A DNA stretch of 47,548 nt from Halovivax asiaticus JCM 14624 (GTDB lineage Archaea; Halobacteriota; Halobacteria; Halobacteriales; Natrialbaceae): assembly GCF_000337515.1 (NCBI RefSeq), contig NZ_AOIQ01000006.1, positions 506,911-554,458 on the forward strand, in the 5' to 3' direction. Below the pieces are notes generated by a model. That model was not told the origin of the DNA and ran no database searches. It was given only the letters and a program-made list of their open reading frames with translations. Both the position numbers and the translations under genes were made by a program. This document shows positions 1-8,434 of the stretch, in pieces. Position 1 is the stretch's first letter, and the number at the start of each line of letters is the position of its first letter.

Positions 1-358
1 GTATGGAAGCGCGTCTCGGGTGGTACCAGCACCCGGGGCATTTCTCTCTGCCCCCGAGATAGCGTGGAGACGTGCGCTTCCAGTCTGATGAACGGTGCAC
101 ACCCACTTATATCTATAGATTATTGACTGGTTTAATCAGAAGGAGTGGTGTGGTTTTACGACGAAAGTGGATGGCACGATTAGTTTCAACATTCGGGTGA
201 ACGGCGGCTAGTATCCCAAAACCGCTGAAATCGTGCTGCCGAACAGGACAGGGAACCACACTAGACAGACGGAATCGGCATCGAACACTCGGCAACAATC
301 ACACCGCGCGAAACAGCATGCTTATTGAGCGGGAACGGAAAGCGACGGCAACTCGATC
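1..358. other. Intergenic stretch with structured left edge and promoter of the ABC transporter
   Basis: No convincing protein gene is seen. The first 82 bases are strongly self-complementary and are listed separately. The middle, about 100-200, is relatively AT-rich. A TATA-like box CTTATTG at 321-327, preceded by GC-rich bases, lies 32-38 nt before the ATG at 359, which suits a transcript with a leader of only a few bases. The same string GCTTATTGA occurs before aglB. Confidence 0.6.
4..82. other. Highly self-complementary element, possible structured RNA or element end
   Basis: Bases 4-12 pair perfectly with 74-82 (TGGAAGCGC with GCGCTTCCA), and 13-17 (GTCTC) pair with 67-71 (GAGAC) across a two-base bulge. 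Inside, CGGGTG 17-22 can pair with CACCCG 30-35, and GGGGCA 35-40 with TGCCCC 49-54. Alternatively CTCGGG 15-20 pairs with CCCGAG 53-58. This is a closing stem with one or two inner hairpins, far more pairing than expected by chance. I do not recognise it as tRNA, 5S, SRP or RNase P RNA, and the strand cannot be decided. Confidence 0.5.
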
Positions 359-2152
359 ATGGCAGACTCCGCCGATATCACCTGGCGTGAAAAGGTCGAC
401 GCCCTCCTCCGCGTCGCCAGGTATCGTCCGATGTTTACCGCCGCCCTGACGGTCCTCGGTGCCTTCGTCGCCTTCCTCGAAGGGATCGGACTGAGTTTCA
501 TCTACCCGATCATGACCGTCGCGCAGAGCGATGGCGAACCGGAAGCCCAGGACGCCATCATGGAGGCGTTCCTGACGGCCTACGACGTCCTCAACATTCC
601 GTTCGAACTCGGGCCGCTGATCATCGGGATCAGTATCATCATGACGGTCCGGTTCACCTCCTCGTTCGTCGTCGCCTGGCTCAAGGCGATCCTGGGCAAG
701 CAGTACGAACAGGAGCTTCGAGCTGACGCGTTCGACGCAGCGCTCGACGCCGAAGTCAGCTACTTCGACGAAGAGGGATCTGACGACGTGCTGAACGCGA
801 TCATCACCGAGACCCGCTACTCCGGGAAGGTGATCGACAGCGGGGTTCTCACGATGCAGACGTTCGCGCTCGTCGGGATGTACCTCTCCATCATGGCGTA
901 CATCGCCCCGCGAATGACCGTCTTCGCGCTCGCGTTGCTTGGTGGAATTACGGTGTTGCTTCGGAAGATTCTCGAACCAGCGTTCACCGTCGGGTCTCGG
1001 GTGGCGGAGGCAAACCAAGAGGTTCAGCAGTCGGTGCAGGCGGGAACGCAGGGGATCCGCGATGTCAAGCTATTCGGCCTGGCCGACGAGGTGTACGAGC
1101 GGTTCCACAAGTCGATTCGACAGTATACCACGTCCTCGATCGATCTTGCACGGAACGAAGCCGCACTGATGAACTTCTACGATCTGGCCGCAGCCCTCTC
1201 ACTCTTCGTACTCATCTACGTCGGCTTTACGTACTCCGGCCTCTCGCTCGGTGCGCTCGGTATCTTCCTCTTCGCGATGTTCCGCCTCTCCCCGCTCGTC
1301 AGCCGATTGAACAGCCAGGTGTACAAGGTCGAGGGCTTTTTGGGTCACCTCGTTCGGACCTTCGACTTTCTAGATGACCTAGAGGAGGAACGGGAAGAGG
1401 ACGGTTCCACGTCCGTCGACGAGATTCCCGACGTGACGTTCGACAACGTGGAATTCGCGTACAACGAGGACGAACAGGTGCTACGAGACATCTCGTTCGA
1501 CGTCGAGAAGGGCGAGTTCATTGCGTTCGTCGGTCAATCGGGAGCGGGGAAATCGACCATCGTTTCGCTCGTTGCCCGAATGTACGACGCCGATTCGGGC
1601 GAGATTCGATCCGACGGAACGCCGATCGGAGAGTTCGATCTGGACGAGTGGCGCTCGCGAATCGCCTACGTACGCCAAAAGCCCTACATCTTCAACGATA
1701 CGCTGGAGCGGAACGTGACGATCGGGAACCGAGACGCGACGCGCGAGGACGTAAAGCGGGTTTGCAAGATTGCGAAGGTCGATCAGTTCGCCGACGAACT
1801 GCCGAACGGATACGACTCACAGCTCGGTGACGACGGCGTTCGACTGTCAGGTGGACAGCGCCAGCGCGTCGCGTTGGCTCGGGCGTTGTTGAAGGATGCT
1901 GACTTCCTAATCTTAGACGAGGCGACGAGCGACCTCGACTCGAACCTCGAACGGGAAGTGCAGGACGAAATCGAAGCGATGGATCGAGATTACGGGATGA
2001 TTGCGATCGCCCATCGACTCTCGACCGTGGAGAACGCCGACCGGATCTACACGGTTGATCGGGGAGAGATCATCGAGCGAGGGACCCACGACGAACTATT
2101 AGAGGATGATGGAGAGTACGCAGATCTCTACGCAATCCAATCTGCCGGCTGA
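359..2152 (+). CDS. ABC transporter with fused membrane and ATPase domains, candidate glycolipid flippase/exporter
   Basis: This 597-residue half-transporter has an N-terminal membrane domain (about residues 20-320, several hydrophobic helices) followed by a nucleotide-binding domain. Visible ATPase motifs are Walker A GQSGAGKST near residue 391, the signature LSGGQRQR near 495, Walker B FLILDEATSDLD near 520, and the switch histidine in IAHRLST near 549. The architecture is that of MsbA/PglK-type exporters, which work as dimers and move lipids or lipid-linked glycans out of the cytoplasm. It stands alone at the left edge of a glycosylation island, so flipping of a lipid-linked sugar is an inference from context; multidrug or lipid export remains possible. 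The ATG is supported by the TATA-like box about 35 nt upstream. Confidence 0.85.
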   Translation: MADSADITWREKVDALLRVARYRPMFTAALTVLGAFVAFLEGIGLSFIYPIMTVAQSDGEPEAQDAIMEAFLTAYDVLNIPFELGPLIIGISIIMTVRFTSSFVVAWLKAILGKQYEQELRADAFDAALDAEVSYFDEEGSDDVLNAIITETRYSGKVIDSGVLTMQTFALVGMYLSIMAYIAPRMTVFALALLGGITVLLRKILEPAFTVGSRVAEANQEVQQSVQAGTQGIRDVKLFGLADEVYERFHKSIRQYTTSSIDLARNEAALMNFYDLAAALSLFVLIYVGFTYSGLSLGALGIFLFAMFRLSPLVSRLNSQVYKVEGFLGHLVRTFDFLDDLEEEREEDGSTSVDEIPDVTFDNVEFAYNEDEQVLRDISFDVEKGEFIAFVGQSGAGKSTIVSLVARMYDADSGEIRSDGTPIGEFDLDEWRSRIAYVRQKPYIFNDTLERNVTIGNRDATREDVKRVCKIAKVDQFADELPNGYDSQLGDDGVRLSGGQRQRVALARALLKDADFLILDEATSDLDSNLEREVQDEIEAMDRDYGMIAIAHRLSTVENADRIYTVDRGEIIERGTHDELLEDDGEYADLYAIQSAG

Positions 2153-2383
2153 GTTCGAGCACTGCGACACACAACGTCGATGATTGACAGTACTACCCAG
2201 TCGCAACAACTCGATTAAGCGGGTGCCGGAAGACGAGGGTGACCTCACTCCATTTTTTGGCCGTCTTCATTTCGTTGCTCCGAAAGATGCTCCCACACCT
2301 CCGCACAACCGCACCCATCTGCCACGTCCGAAAGGTGGTCGTCCTGCCGATCCGTATCGTTCGACCGATCGTCGCTGGGCATG

Positions 2384-2404
2384 TTTACTCAGTTTCTGAG
2401 TAAA
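2384..2404. promoter_or_regulatory. TrmB-type operator 1
   Basis: A perfect 9-bp inverted repeat, TTTACTCAG and CTGAGTAAA, separated by TTT. It contains TACT-N8-GAGTA, matching the motif TACT-N7/8-GAGTA known for Halobacterium TrmB. It lies 8 nt upstream of the TATA-like box at 2413-2422. For that regulator an upstream site goes with activation. Confidence 0.7.
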
Positions 2405-2489
2405 GTCCAGGACTATATATAACCCACGCATAGGTATCTGTCATTTCTGGGGACATACTACACGTCCTGACCCCAACCCATGGCGAAGG

Positions 2490-2496
2490 TATTTAA
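2490..2496 (+). promoter_or_regulatory. TATA box of the SDR operon
   Basis: TATTTAA lies 28-34 nt before the ATG at 2524, the usual spacing for a leaderless haloarchaeal transcript. Operator 2 sits between this box and the start codon. Confidence 0.6.
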
Positions 2497-2502
2497 CCCA
2501 CC

Positions 2503-2521
2503 TTACTCAAAACCTGAGTAA
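2503..2521. promoter_or_regulatory. TrmB-type operator 2, over the transcription start
   Basis: A 7-bp inverted repeat TTACTCA and TGAGTAA with a 5-nt spacer, again TACT-N8-GAGTA with exactly the geometry of operator 1. It lies downstream of the TATA box and ends 2 nt before the start codon, where a bound protein should block transcription initiation. Confidence 0.75.
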
Positions 2522-2523
2522 CT

Positions 2524-3699
2524 ATGTCCATCCTCGTAACGGGTGCGGACGGGTACATCGGCTGGCCGACGGCACTTCGAATCGCAGATCGTACCGAGCA
2601 GCGCGTCGTCCTCGTCGACAACGGAGCTCGGCGTGAGTGGGTCGACTCCATCGGCTCGACCAGCGCATTACCGGTCGCCGATCCGACCGAACGAATCGAC
2701 ACGGCTGAGGACGTCCACGGTCTTCACAACCTCTCCTATGTCGAGGGGGATCTCACTGAGAAGTCGTTCGTCGACCGACTCCTCGAGGTCCACGAACCGG
2801 CGACGATCGTCCACACGGCGGCCCAGCCCTCCGCGCCGTACTCCCAGATCAACGGCGAACGGGCGAACTACACCCAGCACAACAATATGCAGGCTACGCG
2901 CAACCTGCTCTGGGGCCTCGAAGAACACGACCTGACCGACACGCACTTCGTCGAGACGACGACCACGGGCGTCTACGGCGCGCCGGAGTTTCCCATCCCG
3001 GAGGGCGGCGCAGTCATGGAGAACGACGGCGAGCGTGACGAGGTACCGTTCCCGGCCATGGCGGGCAGCTGGTACCACCTCACCAAGAGTCACGACGCGG
3101 CCAACATGCGTCTCGCACACAAGCAGTTCGACATCCCCATCTCGGACGTCCGCACGGCGATCACGTACGGTACCGAGACCGCCGAGACGGCCGCCGACCC
3201 GCGACTCGCGACCAGGTTCGACTTCGACTACTACTTCGGCGTCGTCGCCCACCGCTTCGCCGCGCAGGCGGTCGCGGAGTATCCAATGACCGTCTACGGG
3301 AAGGGCGAACAGCGCAAACCCTTCATCGCGCTCGAAGACGCCGTCGAAGGCCTCGCTCGCCTCGCGCTGATCGACCCGGACGACAGACCCGACGACCTGA
3401 CCGTGTACAACCAGGTCACGCGCGCGATCAGTATCGTCGAGATGGCCGAGACGATCGCCGACGTCAGCGCGGAGTACGATCTCGACGTCGCCGTCGAACA
3501 CTTCGAGAACCCGCGCGACGAGGACGAGACGCACAAGATGGAGATCGAGAACGAGAAGTACGCCGAACTGATCGACGGCCAGTCGACCACCTTCGAGGAA
3601 GGCGCCCGGGAGATCCTCGGCACGCTCGTCGAGTACGAGGAGACGATCACCGCCCACGAGGATCGGTTCCTCCCCGGGGTTCTCACCGACGGTGAGTAA
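2524..3699 (+). CDS. SDR sugar-nucleotide enzyme, UDP-sulfoquinovose synthase (SqdB/Agl3)-like
   Basis: This is an extended short-chain dehydrogenase of 391 residues. The NAD-binding loop TGADGYIG is at residues 6-13 and the catalytic pair Y184/K188 lies in WYHLTK. Several features resemble the SqdB/SQD1 branch rather than ordinary GalE: GYIGWPT at the N-terminus, YHLTKSHD around the active site, and a C-terminal part with TVYGKG, a phenylalanine-rich stretch and NQVT. SqdB-type enzymes convert UDP-glucose and sulfite to UDP-sulfoquinovose; the archaeal homologue Agl3 feeds N-glycans in Sulfolobus. Specificity here is inferred. It heads an operon with two more SDR genes, and its TAA at 3697-3699 is directly followed by the next ATG. 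Confidence 0.75.
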   Translation: MSILVTGADGYIGWPTALRIADRTEQRVVLVDNGARREWVDSIGSTSALPVADPTERIDTAEDVHGLHNLSYVEGDLTEKSFVDRLLEVHEPATIVHTAAQPSAPYSQINGERANYTQHNNMQATRNLLWGLEEHDLTDTHFVETTTTGVYGAPEFPIPEGGAVMENDGERDEVPFPAMAGSWYHLTKSHDAANMRLAHKQFDIPISDVRTAITYGTETAETAADPRLATRFDFDYYFGVVAHRFAAQAVAEYPMTVYGKGEQRKPFIALEDAVEGLARLALIDPDDRPDDLTVYNQVTRAISIVEMAETIADVSAEYDLDVAVEHFENPRDEDETHKMEIENEKYAELIDGQSTTFEEGAREILGTLVEYEETITAHEDRFLPGVLTDGE

Positions 3700-3700
3700 A

Positions 3701-4654
3701 ATGCGCATCCTGGTCACCGGCGGCTGCGGCTACATCGGGAGCGCGTTGATACCTCACCTGCTCGCCGACGCGCGTGTCGATGAGGTAGTCGTCCTCGATT
3801 CGCTCGCGACGGGGTCGCCGGCGAATCTCGCCGGAGCTATCGACGACGGCCTCGAATTTCGACGCGGCGACGTCCGCGAGTACGGCGACGTCGAAAGCGC
3901 CACGCGTGACGTCGATGTCGTTATTCACCTGGCCGCGATCACCGGCGCGGCGAGTACGCACGACCGACGTGAAGAGACCTTCGCCGTCAATCGAGACGGG
4001 ACGGAAAACATCCTCACTGCAGCTGGGAAGTTCGATATCGATACCGTCGTGCTCGCCTCGTCGTGCAACAACTACGGCCGAGCGGCGACGACGAACATCG
4101 ACGAGGAGACGGACCAGAACCCGCTCAACCCGTACGCCGAGTCGAAGGTTGCCAGTGAGCGGCTACTCGAAGACGCTATTGAACGGTACGAGATCAGCGG
4201 AACCGCCCTCCGGATGAGTACGAACTACGGCTGGTCGCCCGGCGTCCGATTCAATCTCGTCGTCAATCACTTCGTCTTCCGTGCGCTAACCGACCGGCCC
4301 TTGACCGTCTACGGCGACGGGAGTAACTGGCGTCCGTTCATTCACGTGGCGGATGCGGCCCGCGCGTACGCCCACGCAGCACTAAACCCCGACGCCTGGC
4401 CCAGCCAGGTGTACAATGTCGGAGCGGGCGACGGAAATTACAGAATCGAGGAAATCGCCGAACTCGTCAGGGACGAACTGGATCGATCACTGGACATCAC
4501 GTATCTCGAGGATGAACATCCTGGCCCATCGTACCACGTGAACTTCGATCGGCTCGCCGAGACAGGGTTCGAACCGGAATGGACGCTCCGTGAAGGAGTT
4601 CGCGATCTCGCCGATCGGCTTCGACAACCATCCACCGAGGAGGCTACCGCATGA
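3701..4654 (+). CDS. NAD-dependent epimerase/dehydratase (extended SDR)
   Basis: A 317-residue protein with the Rossmann loop TGGCGYIG at residues 6-13 and the active-site pair Y145/K149 in YAESK. Length and motifs fit UDP-hexose 4-epimerases and related nucleotide-sugar epimerases or dehydratases acting in the cytoplasm; the exact substrate cannot be read from the sequence. A GTG at 3692 is in frame, but the ATG at 3701, one base after the stop of the preceding gene, puts the first strand at the usual distance from the glycine loop and is preferred. Its end overlaps the next gene by 4 nt (ATGA at 4651-4654), so the three SDR genes are translationally coupled. Confidence 0.85.
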   Translation: MRILVTGGCGYIGSALIPHLLADARVDEVVVLDSLATGSPANLAGAIDDGLEFRRGDVREYGDVESATRDVDVVIHLAAITGAASTHDRREETFAVNRDGTENILTAAGKFDIDTVVLASSCNNYGRAATTNIDEETDQNPLNPYAESKVASERLLEDAIERYEISGTALRMSTNYGWSPGVRFNLVVNHFVFRALTDRPLTVYGDGSNWRPFIHVADAARAYAHAALNPDAWPSQVYNVGAGDGNYRIEEIAELVRDELDRSLDITYLEDEHPGPSYHVNFDRLAETGFEPEWTLREGVRDLADRLRQPSTEEATA

Positions 4655-5652
4655 CACAACGACGCACATCAGGCCACGAAATCGGAAACGCACCGACGAT
4701 CGCAGTGACGGGGGCTGCAGGCTACATCGGTAGTCGTGTCCTCAAGATCCTTCAAACCGAACGGCCCAACTGGGACCTCGTCGCGATCGACAATCAGTAC
4801 CGAGGCCAAGTGTCGCGCGTCGGCGACGTCGAGGTTGATCACGTCGACGTCCGAAACCGATCGCGACTCGAGTCCGCACTGGACGGGGCCGACGTCGTCA
4901 TTCACCTTGCAGCCGTAAGCGGTGTCGATGACTGTGAGGAGAACGCTGATCTCGCCTACGAGGTCAACGTTACCGGCACAAACAACGTGGCATGGTTTTG
5001 CCGAAAGACGGGCGCCGCAATGGCGTTTCCGTTCAGTATGGCCGTCCTCGGAGATCCGGAAACGTTTCCGATAACGGCAGCTCTCCCACGCGATCCGCTG
5101 AACTGGTACGGTCGGACGAAGTACATCAACGAACGGGCGGTCGAGTCGTTCGCCGATGGTGCGTTTCCCGCCCACCAATTCATCAAGTCGAACCTCTACG
5201 GCGATCACATCGTCGATGAGGCCGTCGTGAGCAAACCGACCGTGATCAACTTCTTCGTCAATCGGGCGACTGAAGGGAACCCATTGACGGTGTACGAACC
5301 GGGCACGCAATCACGGAACTTCATCCACGTCAAAGACGTCGCCAGGGTGTATTTACACAGCGTAGAGCGGCTTTTGGAACAGCTTGCTGCCGGTGAAACG
5401 GGATCGACGACGTACGAAGTCGGAAGCGACGAAGATCCATCAGTGATGTCGGTTGCCGAAACCGTCGCGCAACTCGCCGACGAAGAACTCGGCATCCGGC
5501 CCGATATCGAACTGATCGAGAATCCACGAGCCGCGGAAACGACCGTCGAGGACTTCGCCGTCGACACTTCGCGAATTAGCTCGGAACTCGGATGGGAACC
5601 CACCCATTCCGTCGAAGAGTCGATCGAAGATCTCCTTCGGCGACGCGAGTGA
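4651..5652 (+). CDS. NAD-dependent epimerase/dehydratase (extended SDR)
   Basis: A 333-residue extended SDR with a short polar N-terminal extension before the loop TGAAGYIG and the active-site pair Y153/K157 in WYGRTK. Late in the protein the pattern SRNFIHVKDVARVY is typical of nucleotide-sugar epimerases such as GalE-like and dTDP-glucose dehydratase-like members. It is the third gene of the operon, starting on an ATGA overlap. Together the three enzymes probably produce one or more unusual activated sugars for the glycan made by the neighbouring transferases. The precise reaction is not known. The TrmB-family gene follows 57 nt downstream. Confidence 0.83.
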   Translation: MTQRRTSGHEIGNAPTIAVTGAAGYIGSRVLKILQTERPNWDLVAIDNQYRGQVSRVGDVEVDHVDVRNRSRLESALDGADVVIHLAAVSGVDDCEENADLAYEVNVTGTNNVAWFCRKTGAAMAFPFSMAVLGDPETFPITAALPRDPLNWYGRTKYINERAVESFADGAFPAHQFIKSNLYGDHIVDEAVVSKPTVINFFVNRATEGNPLTVYEPGTQSRNFIHVKDVARVYLHSVERLLEQLAAGETGSTTYEVGSDEDPSVMSVAETVAQLADEELGIRPDIELIENPRAAETTVEDFAVDTSRISSELGWEPTHSVEESIEDLLRRRE

Positions 5653-5709
5653 GAGCGACACCGCGTTCGGACGAATGACTTTACATCGTGTAGCAAACAG
5701 TGAGAGACG

Positions 5710-6564
5710 ATGGATAGGTCTACAGATCCCATCGAGTTGCTCCAGCGGTTCGATCTGAAGGAATACGAGGCGACGGCGCTGGCATTTCTCCTCGAAGCGG
5801 GACGGAGTACCGCACCTGACGTGTCAGACGCAACTGGCATTCCGAAGGCGCGCGTATACGGCGTGCTGGATTCGCTGGCCGCAGAGGGGTTCATCAGGGT
5901 CATCCCAGGCCGGCCGAAAGAATATCAACCGAAGTCGCCGGAAGAGATCTTAGAACGGACGAAGGAGAATCGACGCCAGGCCTTCGAAGATTACCGGCGA
6001 AGCGTCGAATCGCTTCGTGGGGACTTCCTCGACGTATTCGGACCGCTGTACGAGCAGGCGCCCGAAGACGTTTCGCCCACGGCCGAGCTCTTTCACGTCG
6101 TCGATGTGGGTGAACCCAGCGAGGTCGAAACCAGACGGCTATACCACGATGCGGCGGAATCAATATACGTCATCACCAACAGTTTTGCGTACTTCGACTC
6201 GGTCAAACCAGCGGTGGAGAACGCTCTCGACTCCGGGAAGACGATCTCCGTCCTCTTCCTCGATCCGCACCATCTCCCGGACGAAAAGGCCGACGTGCAA
6301 GAGGAAATCGTCACGGAGATTGCAGACACGTACCCGGAAATCGGGTATCGGTTCAGTAGCGAAGTATCCCCGTGGCGGGGAACGTTCATCGACCCCAGCA
6401 TGGAATACGACTCAGGTGAGGCGATATTCCTCGTCGAGGAACCAAATGTGCCAGACCACAAGCGACAGGCGGCAATCACGGAGAACGGGTCGTTTGTCGC
6501 CGGAATGAAGCGGTACTTCGATCTCATCTGGAACCATCAAAGTACCCGTAATCAGCATAAATAG
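5710..6564 (+). CDS. TrmB-family transcriptional regulator, short form
   Basis: A 284-residue protein. Residues about 5-75 form the TrmB winged helix-turn-helix (a DLKEYEA opening, then VSDATGIPKARVYGVLDSL as recognition region), followed by a helical stretch and a C-terminal domain like the phospholipase-D-like dimer/effector domain of TrmB proteins. It is shorter than the sugar-sensing TrmB of Halobacterium (about 350 residues) and appears to lack the terminal sugar-binding domain. It lies directly behind the three SDR genes, whose promoter carries two TrmB-type palindromes, so it is the obvious candidate to bind them (inference). No such palindrome is seen before its own ATG; TACA-TCG-TGTA at about 5684 is only a weak dyad. 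Confidence 0.85.
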   Translation: MDRSTDPIELLQRFDLKEYEATALAFLLEAGRSTAPDVSDATGIPKARVYGVLDSLAAEGFIRVIPGRPKEYQPKSPEEILERTKENRRQAFEDYRRSVESLRGDFLDVFGPLYEQAPEDVSPTAELFHVVDVGEPSEVETRRLYHDAAESIYVITNSFAYFDSVKPAVENALDSGKTISVLFLDPHHLPDEKADVQEEIVTEIADTYPEIGYRFSSEVSPWRGTFIDPSMEYDSGEAIFLVEEPNVPDHKRQAAITENGSFVAGMKRYFDLIWNHQSTRNQHK

Positions 6565-6824
6565 AGTCCCCCATATTTGGTCGTGTTCGGATGACTGTTC
6601 CTACACAAATGCGAGGAATCTAGCCACTTACCAGCCCATTCCAATTTAGTGGATTATCCAAACGGCAATTGATCACCGCATCGTCTTATAGGGGACGAGA
6701 CGTTTCTTTTAACCCCACTGAATTAACTACAATTATTAGATTATTGTCGATGATCGAAGAATGGACCGACACCATATATTGCTATAACACCCACCAAATG
6801 TTCGGTAGTTGAGAGGTTGTATAC

Positions 6825-7625
6825 TTATGCCAATCCACTCACCTCAAACCACGGAACAATAGTCAGGTGGTCGTGTTTATCATGATGACGGCCGTGGTAC
6901 AATTGATCACAGGTCAGACATGTCCCATGATCAGCAGTTAGTATGATGTTTCCTTCAAGGTCGCCCACGATTTCCTTAGCGTACTCAAATCCCGTCCGAT
7001 ACGTCTCTCGGTAGGCCTGAACCAGCTCCGCATAGGTAAGCCGATCACTATCAAGTGCCTGCTCGGTCTTCTTGGTTTTCGTCGACTCGCTTGTTAGATC
7101 CTCCAAACCATCGAACGGAGGGTGGGGTTTAATATATCGAATAATACCTCCTTGCAGTTGCTCACAGCGGTCTCGAACGGTGCGATTGACACGTCCTGGG
7201 GCTTCGCTGAACCCTTCGTCAATGTCACCGTCGGTATACCCAAGCGCAGCGAGACGACTCCCAACGCCCATCTCACGATCGATTTCGGGAGCGATTTCGA
7301 AGTGATCTCGACCATCATACTCTCCTTGCTGATCACGGAGTGGAAGCCATGAAAACAGCCCACGGTCGGGATAGGAACCATTTGCGTTCCGGGCAAACCA
7401 GTCGCCAGTGTACCCAACTCCACCGTTCCAAACCCGTCGCAGTTTCCCGTTGAAGTACTGGCCAACGAGTTGGTCAAACATATCGAAACGACCGGCATCA
7501 AGCAATATTACCCACGTTGGTTCGTCAAGCGCGTTAGAGAGGAGTTCTCGCTGGTCTGGAATATGGACTGGGGGCCTCCGTTCCTCACCATTCTCACGAT
7601 TGGTGATGAATTTCAGCGGATTCAT
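6825..7625 (-). CDS. Alkaline-phosphatase-superfamily (sulfatase-like) protein, copy A
   Basis: A 266-residue protein with the core pattern of the alkaline phosphatase/sulfatase fold. It shows an early metal-binding aspartate in VILLDAGRFD, a likely nucleophile threonine in VGYTGDW, and late metal ligands in LTADHG and HDHLTIVPW. A CxxC sits just before the final histidines. No membrane segment or signal peptide is seen, so it should be cytoplasmic. The start at 7625 (ATGA overlap with the upstream methyltransferase) is better than the longer frame beginning at 7652. It is strongly similar to the protein at 9587-10471. The substrate is unknown; a role in adding or removing phosphate, sulfate or phosphodiester groups on glycan precursors is inferred from family and neighbourhood. 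Confidence 0.7.
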   Translation of the reverse strand: MNPLKFITNRENGEERRPPVHIPDQRELLSNALDEPTWVILLDAGRFDMFDQLVGQYFNGKLRRVWNGGVGYTGDWFARNANGSYPDRGLFSWLPLRDQQGEYDGRDHFEIAPEIDREMGVGSRLAALGYTDGDIDEGFSEAPGRVNRTVRDRCEQLQGGIIRYIKPHPPFDGLEDLTSESTKTKKTEQALDSDRLTYAELVQAYRETYRTGFEYAKEIVGDLEGNIILTADHGTCLTCDQLYHGRHHDKHDHLTIVPWFEVSGLA

Positions 7626-8215
7626 TCTGGCCTCCGGGCGACGCAAACCCAAGTAGTGCCGCCAAAAATATCGTTGTTGAAATACTGAGCGATACGCATC
7701 AAGCCACCATGGTTTCGGCGTGTAGTTTCCATACGTTCCACATCAAATCCATACCGATTGAGCAATTGTTTAAGAACAATGGGCCCGTACCAGGCGACAT
7801 GATTATCATTGATTTGGGGATCGTCGCTCCACCAGCGTCGAAGATGAACAATTGCCCACGGATTTGGCGTTGTTAAGATAAACAGCCCACCAGGCTTCAG
7901 GTGGTTGAAGGCTGTCTCAACGAGTGCACCAGGGTTGGTAAGATGCTCAATTAATTCACCTGCAACGACAGTATCGGCCATTATACCGAGATCCATGTCA
8001 GTTACGTCTCCGAACTGCATATCGTAACCACGCTTTCGGAGGGCGTCGATTTCGTCTTCAAGAACGTCGACACCGACAACGTTGTCGAATTCTTCGACTA
8101 GGTAGGCATGGAGCCACTCCTCAGTAGTATTTTCGAGTTCGTGCTGGACGGCACCGAGGTCAAGGATGGTTGGCCCTTCGGCATATTTACAGATTTTTTG
8201 CATTCGGTCATCCAT
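7622..8215 (-). CDS. Class I SAM-dependent methyltransferase
   Basis: A 197-residue methyltransferase. The SAM-binding first motif is TILDLGAV near residue 15, an acidic motif II lies in VVGVDVLEDE, and the post-motif AGELIEHLTNPG and GGLFILTTPNP match the Methyltransf_11/23 type. A TATA-like GCTTAAAG at 8243-8250 is about 30 nt before the ATG. It overlaps the AP-superfamily gene by 4 nt and is likely co-transcribed with it. O-methylation of a glycan sugar is the likely role, by context. The DNA is clearly less GC-rich than genes outside 6.6-10.8 kb. Confidence 0.8.
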   Translation of the reverse strand: MDDRMQKICKYAEGPTILDLGAVQHELENTTEEWLHAYLVEEFDNVVGVDVLEDEIDALRKRGYDMQFGDVTDMDLGIMADTVVAGELIEHLTNPGALVETAFNHLKPGGLFILTTPNPWAIVHLRRWWSDDPQINDNHVAWYGPIVLKQLLNRYGFDVERMETTRRNHGGLMRIAQYFNNDIFGGTTWVCVARRPE

Positions 8216-8434
8216 ACCAAATCACGTTCATCAGCATTTCTTTAAGCTTCACCCCCAAAACTGTCCCGGATAACTCATGCACTGAGTTCTCTTCGGAATT
8301 ATTGCCAGTCTGTAATTTATTATACAACCATTTCTTCCACTAATAAGAGACGAACCCTCACATCAAACCATACCGCCAGGCAAAATGAGTCTATGACATC
8401 AAATTCATTCGTGTCACCAAGGGCCGTAATCCCA

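Larger units (their letters stand above)
2153..2523. other. Regulatory intergenic region of the SDR operon
   Basis: This 371-nt gap holds two matching palindromic operators (2384-2404 and 2503-2521) and two TATA-like boxes, CTATATATAA at 2413-2422 and TATTTAA at 2490-2496. A 13-codon open frame, ATG 2480 to TAA 2519-2521, ends two bases before the ATG of the first SDR gene and would be translated only from the distal promoter; it may be chance. Bases 2153-2380 show nothing I can name. Confidence 0.65.

Noticed and set aside
82-110. CTGATGA core of a hammerhead ribozyme or C/D box
   Set aside because: There is no stem II followed by GAAA, and no matching D box with a plausible guide; the heptamer alone is not enough.
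299-1018. 239-codon minus-strand frame at the left edge
   Set aside because: Lies opposite the ABC transporter membrane domain and has a shadow-type composition.
2480-2521. 13-codon leader ORF before the first SDR gene
   Set aside because: It would only be on a transcript from the distal promoter and its sequence is largely the operator itself; not called as a gene.
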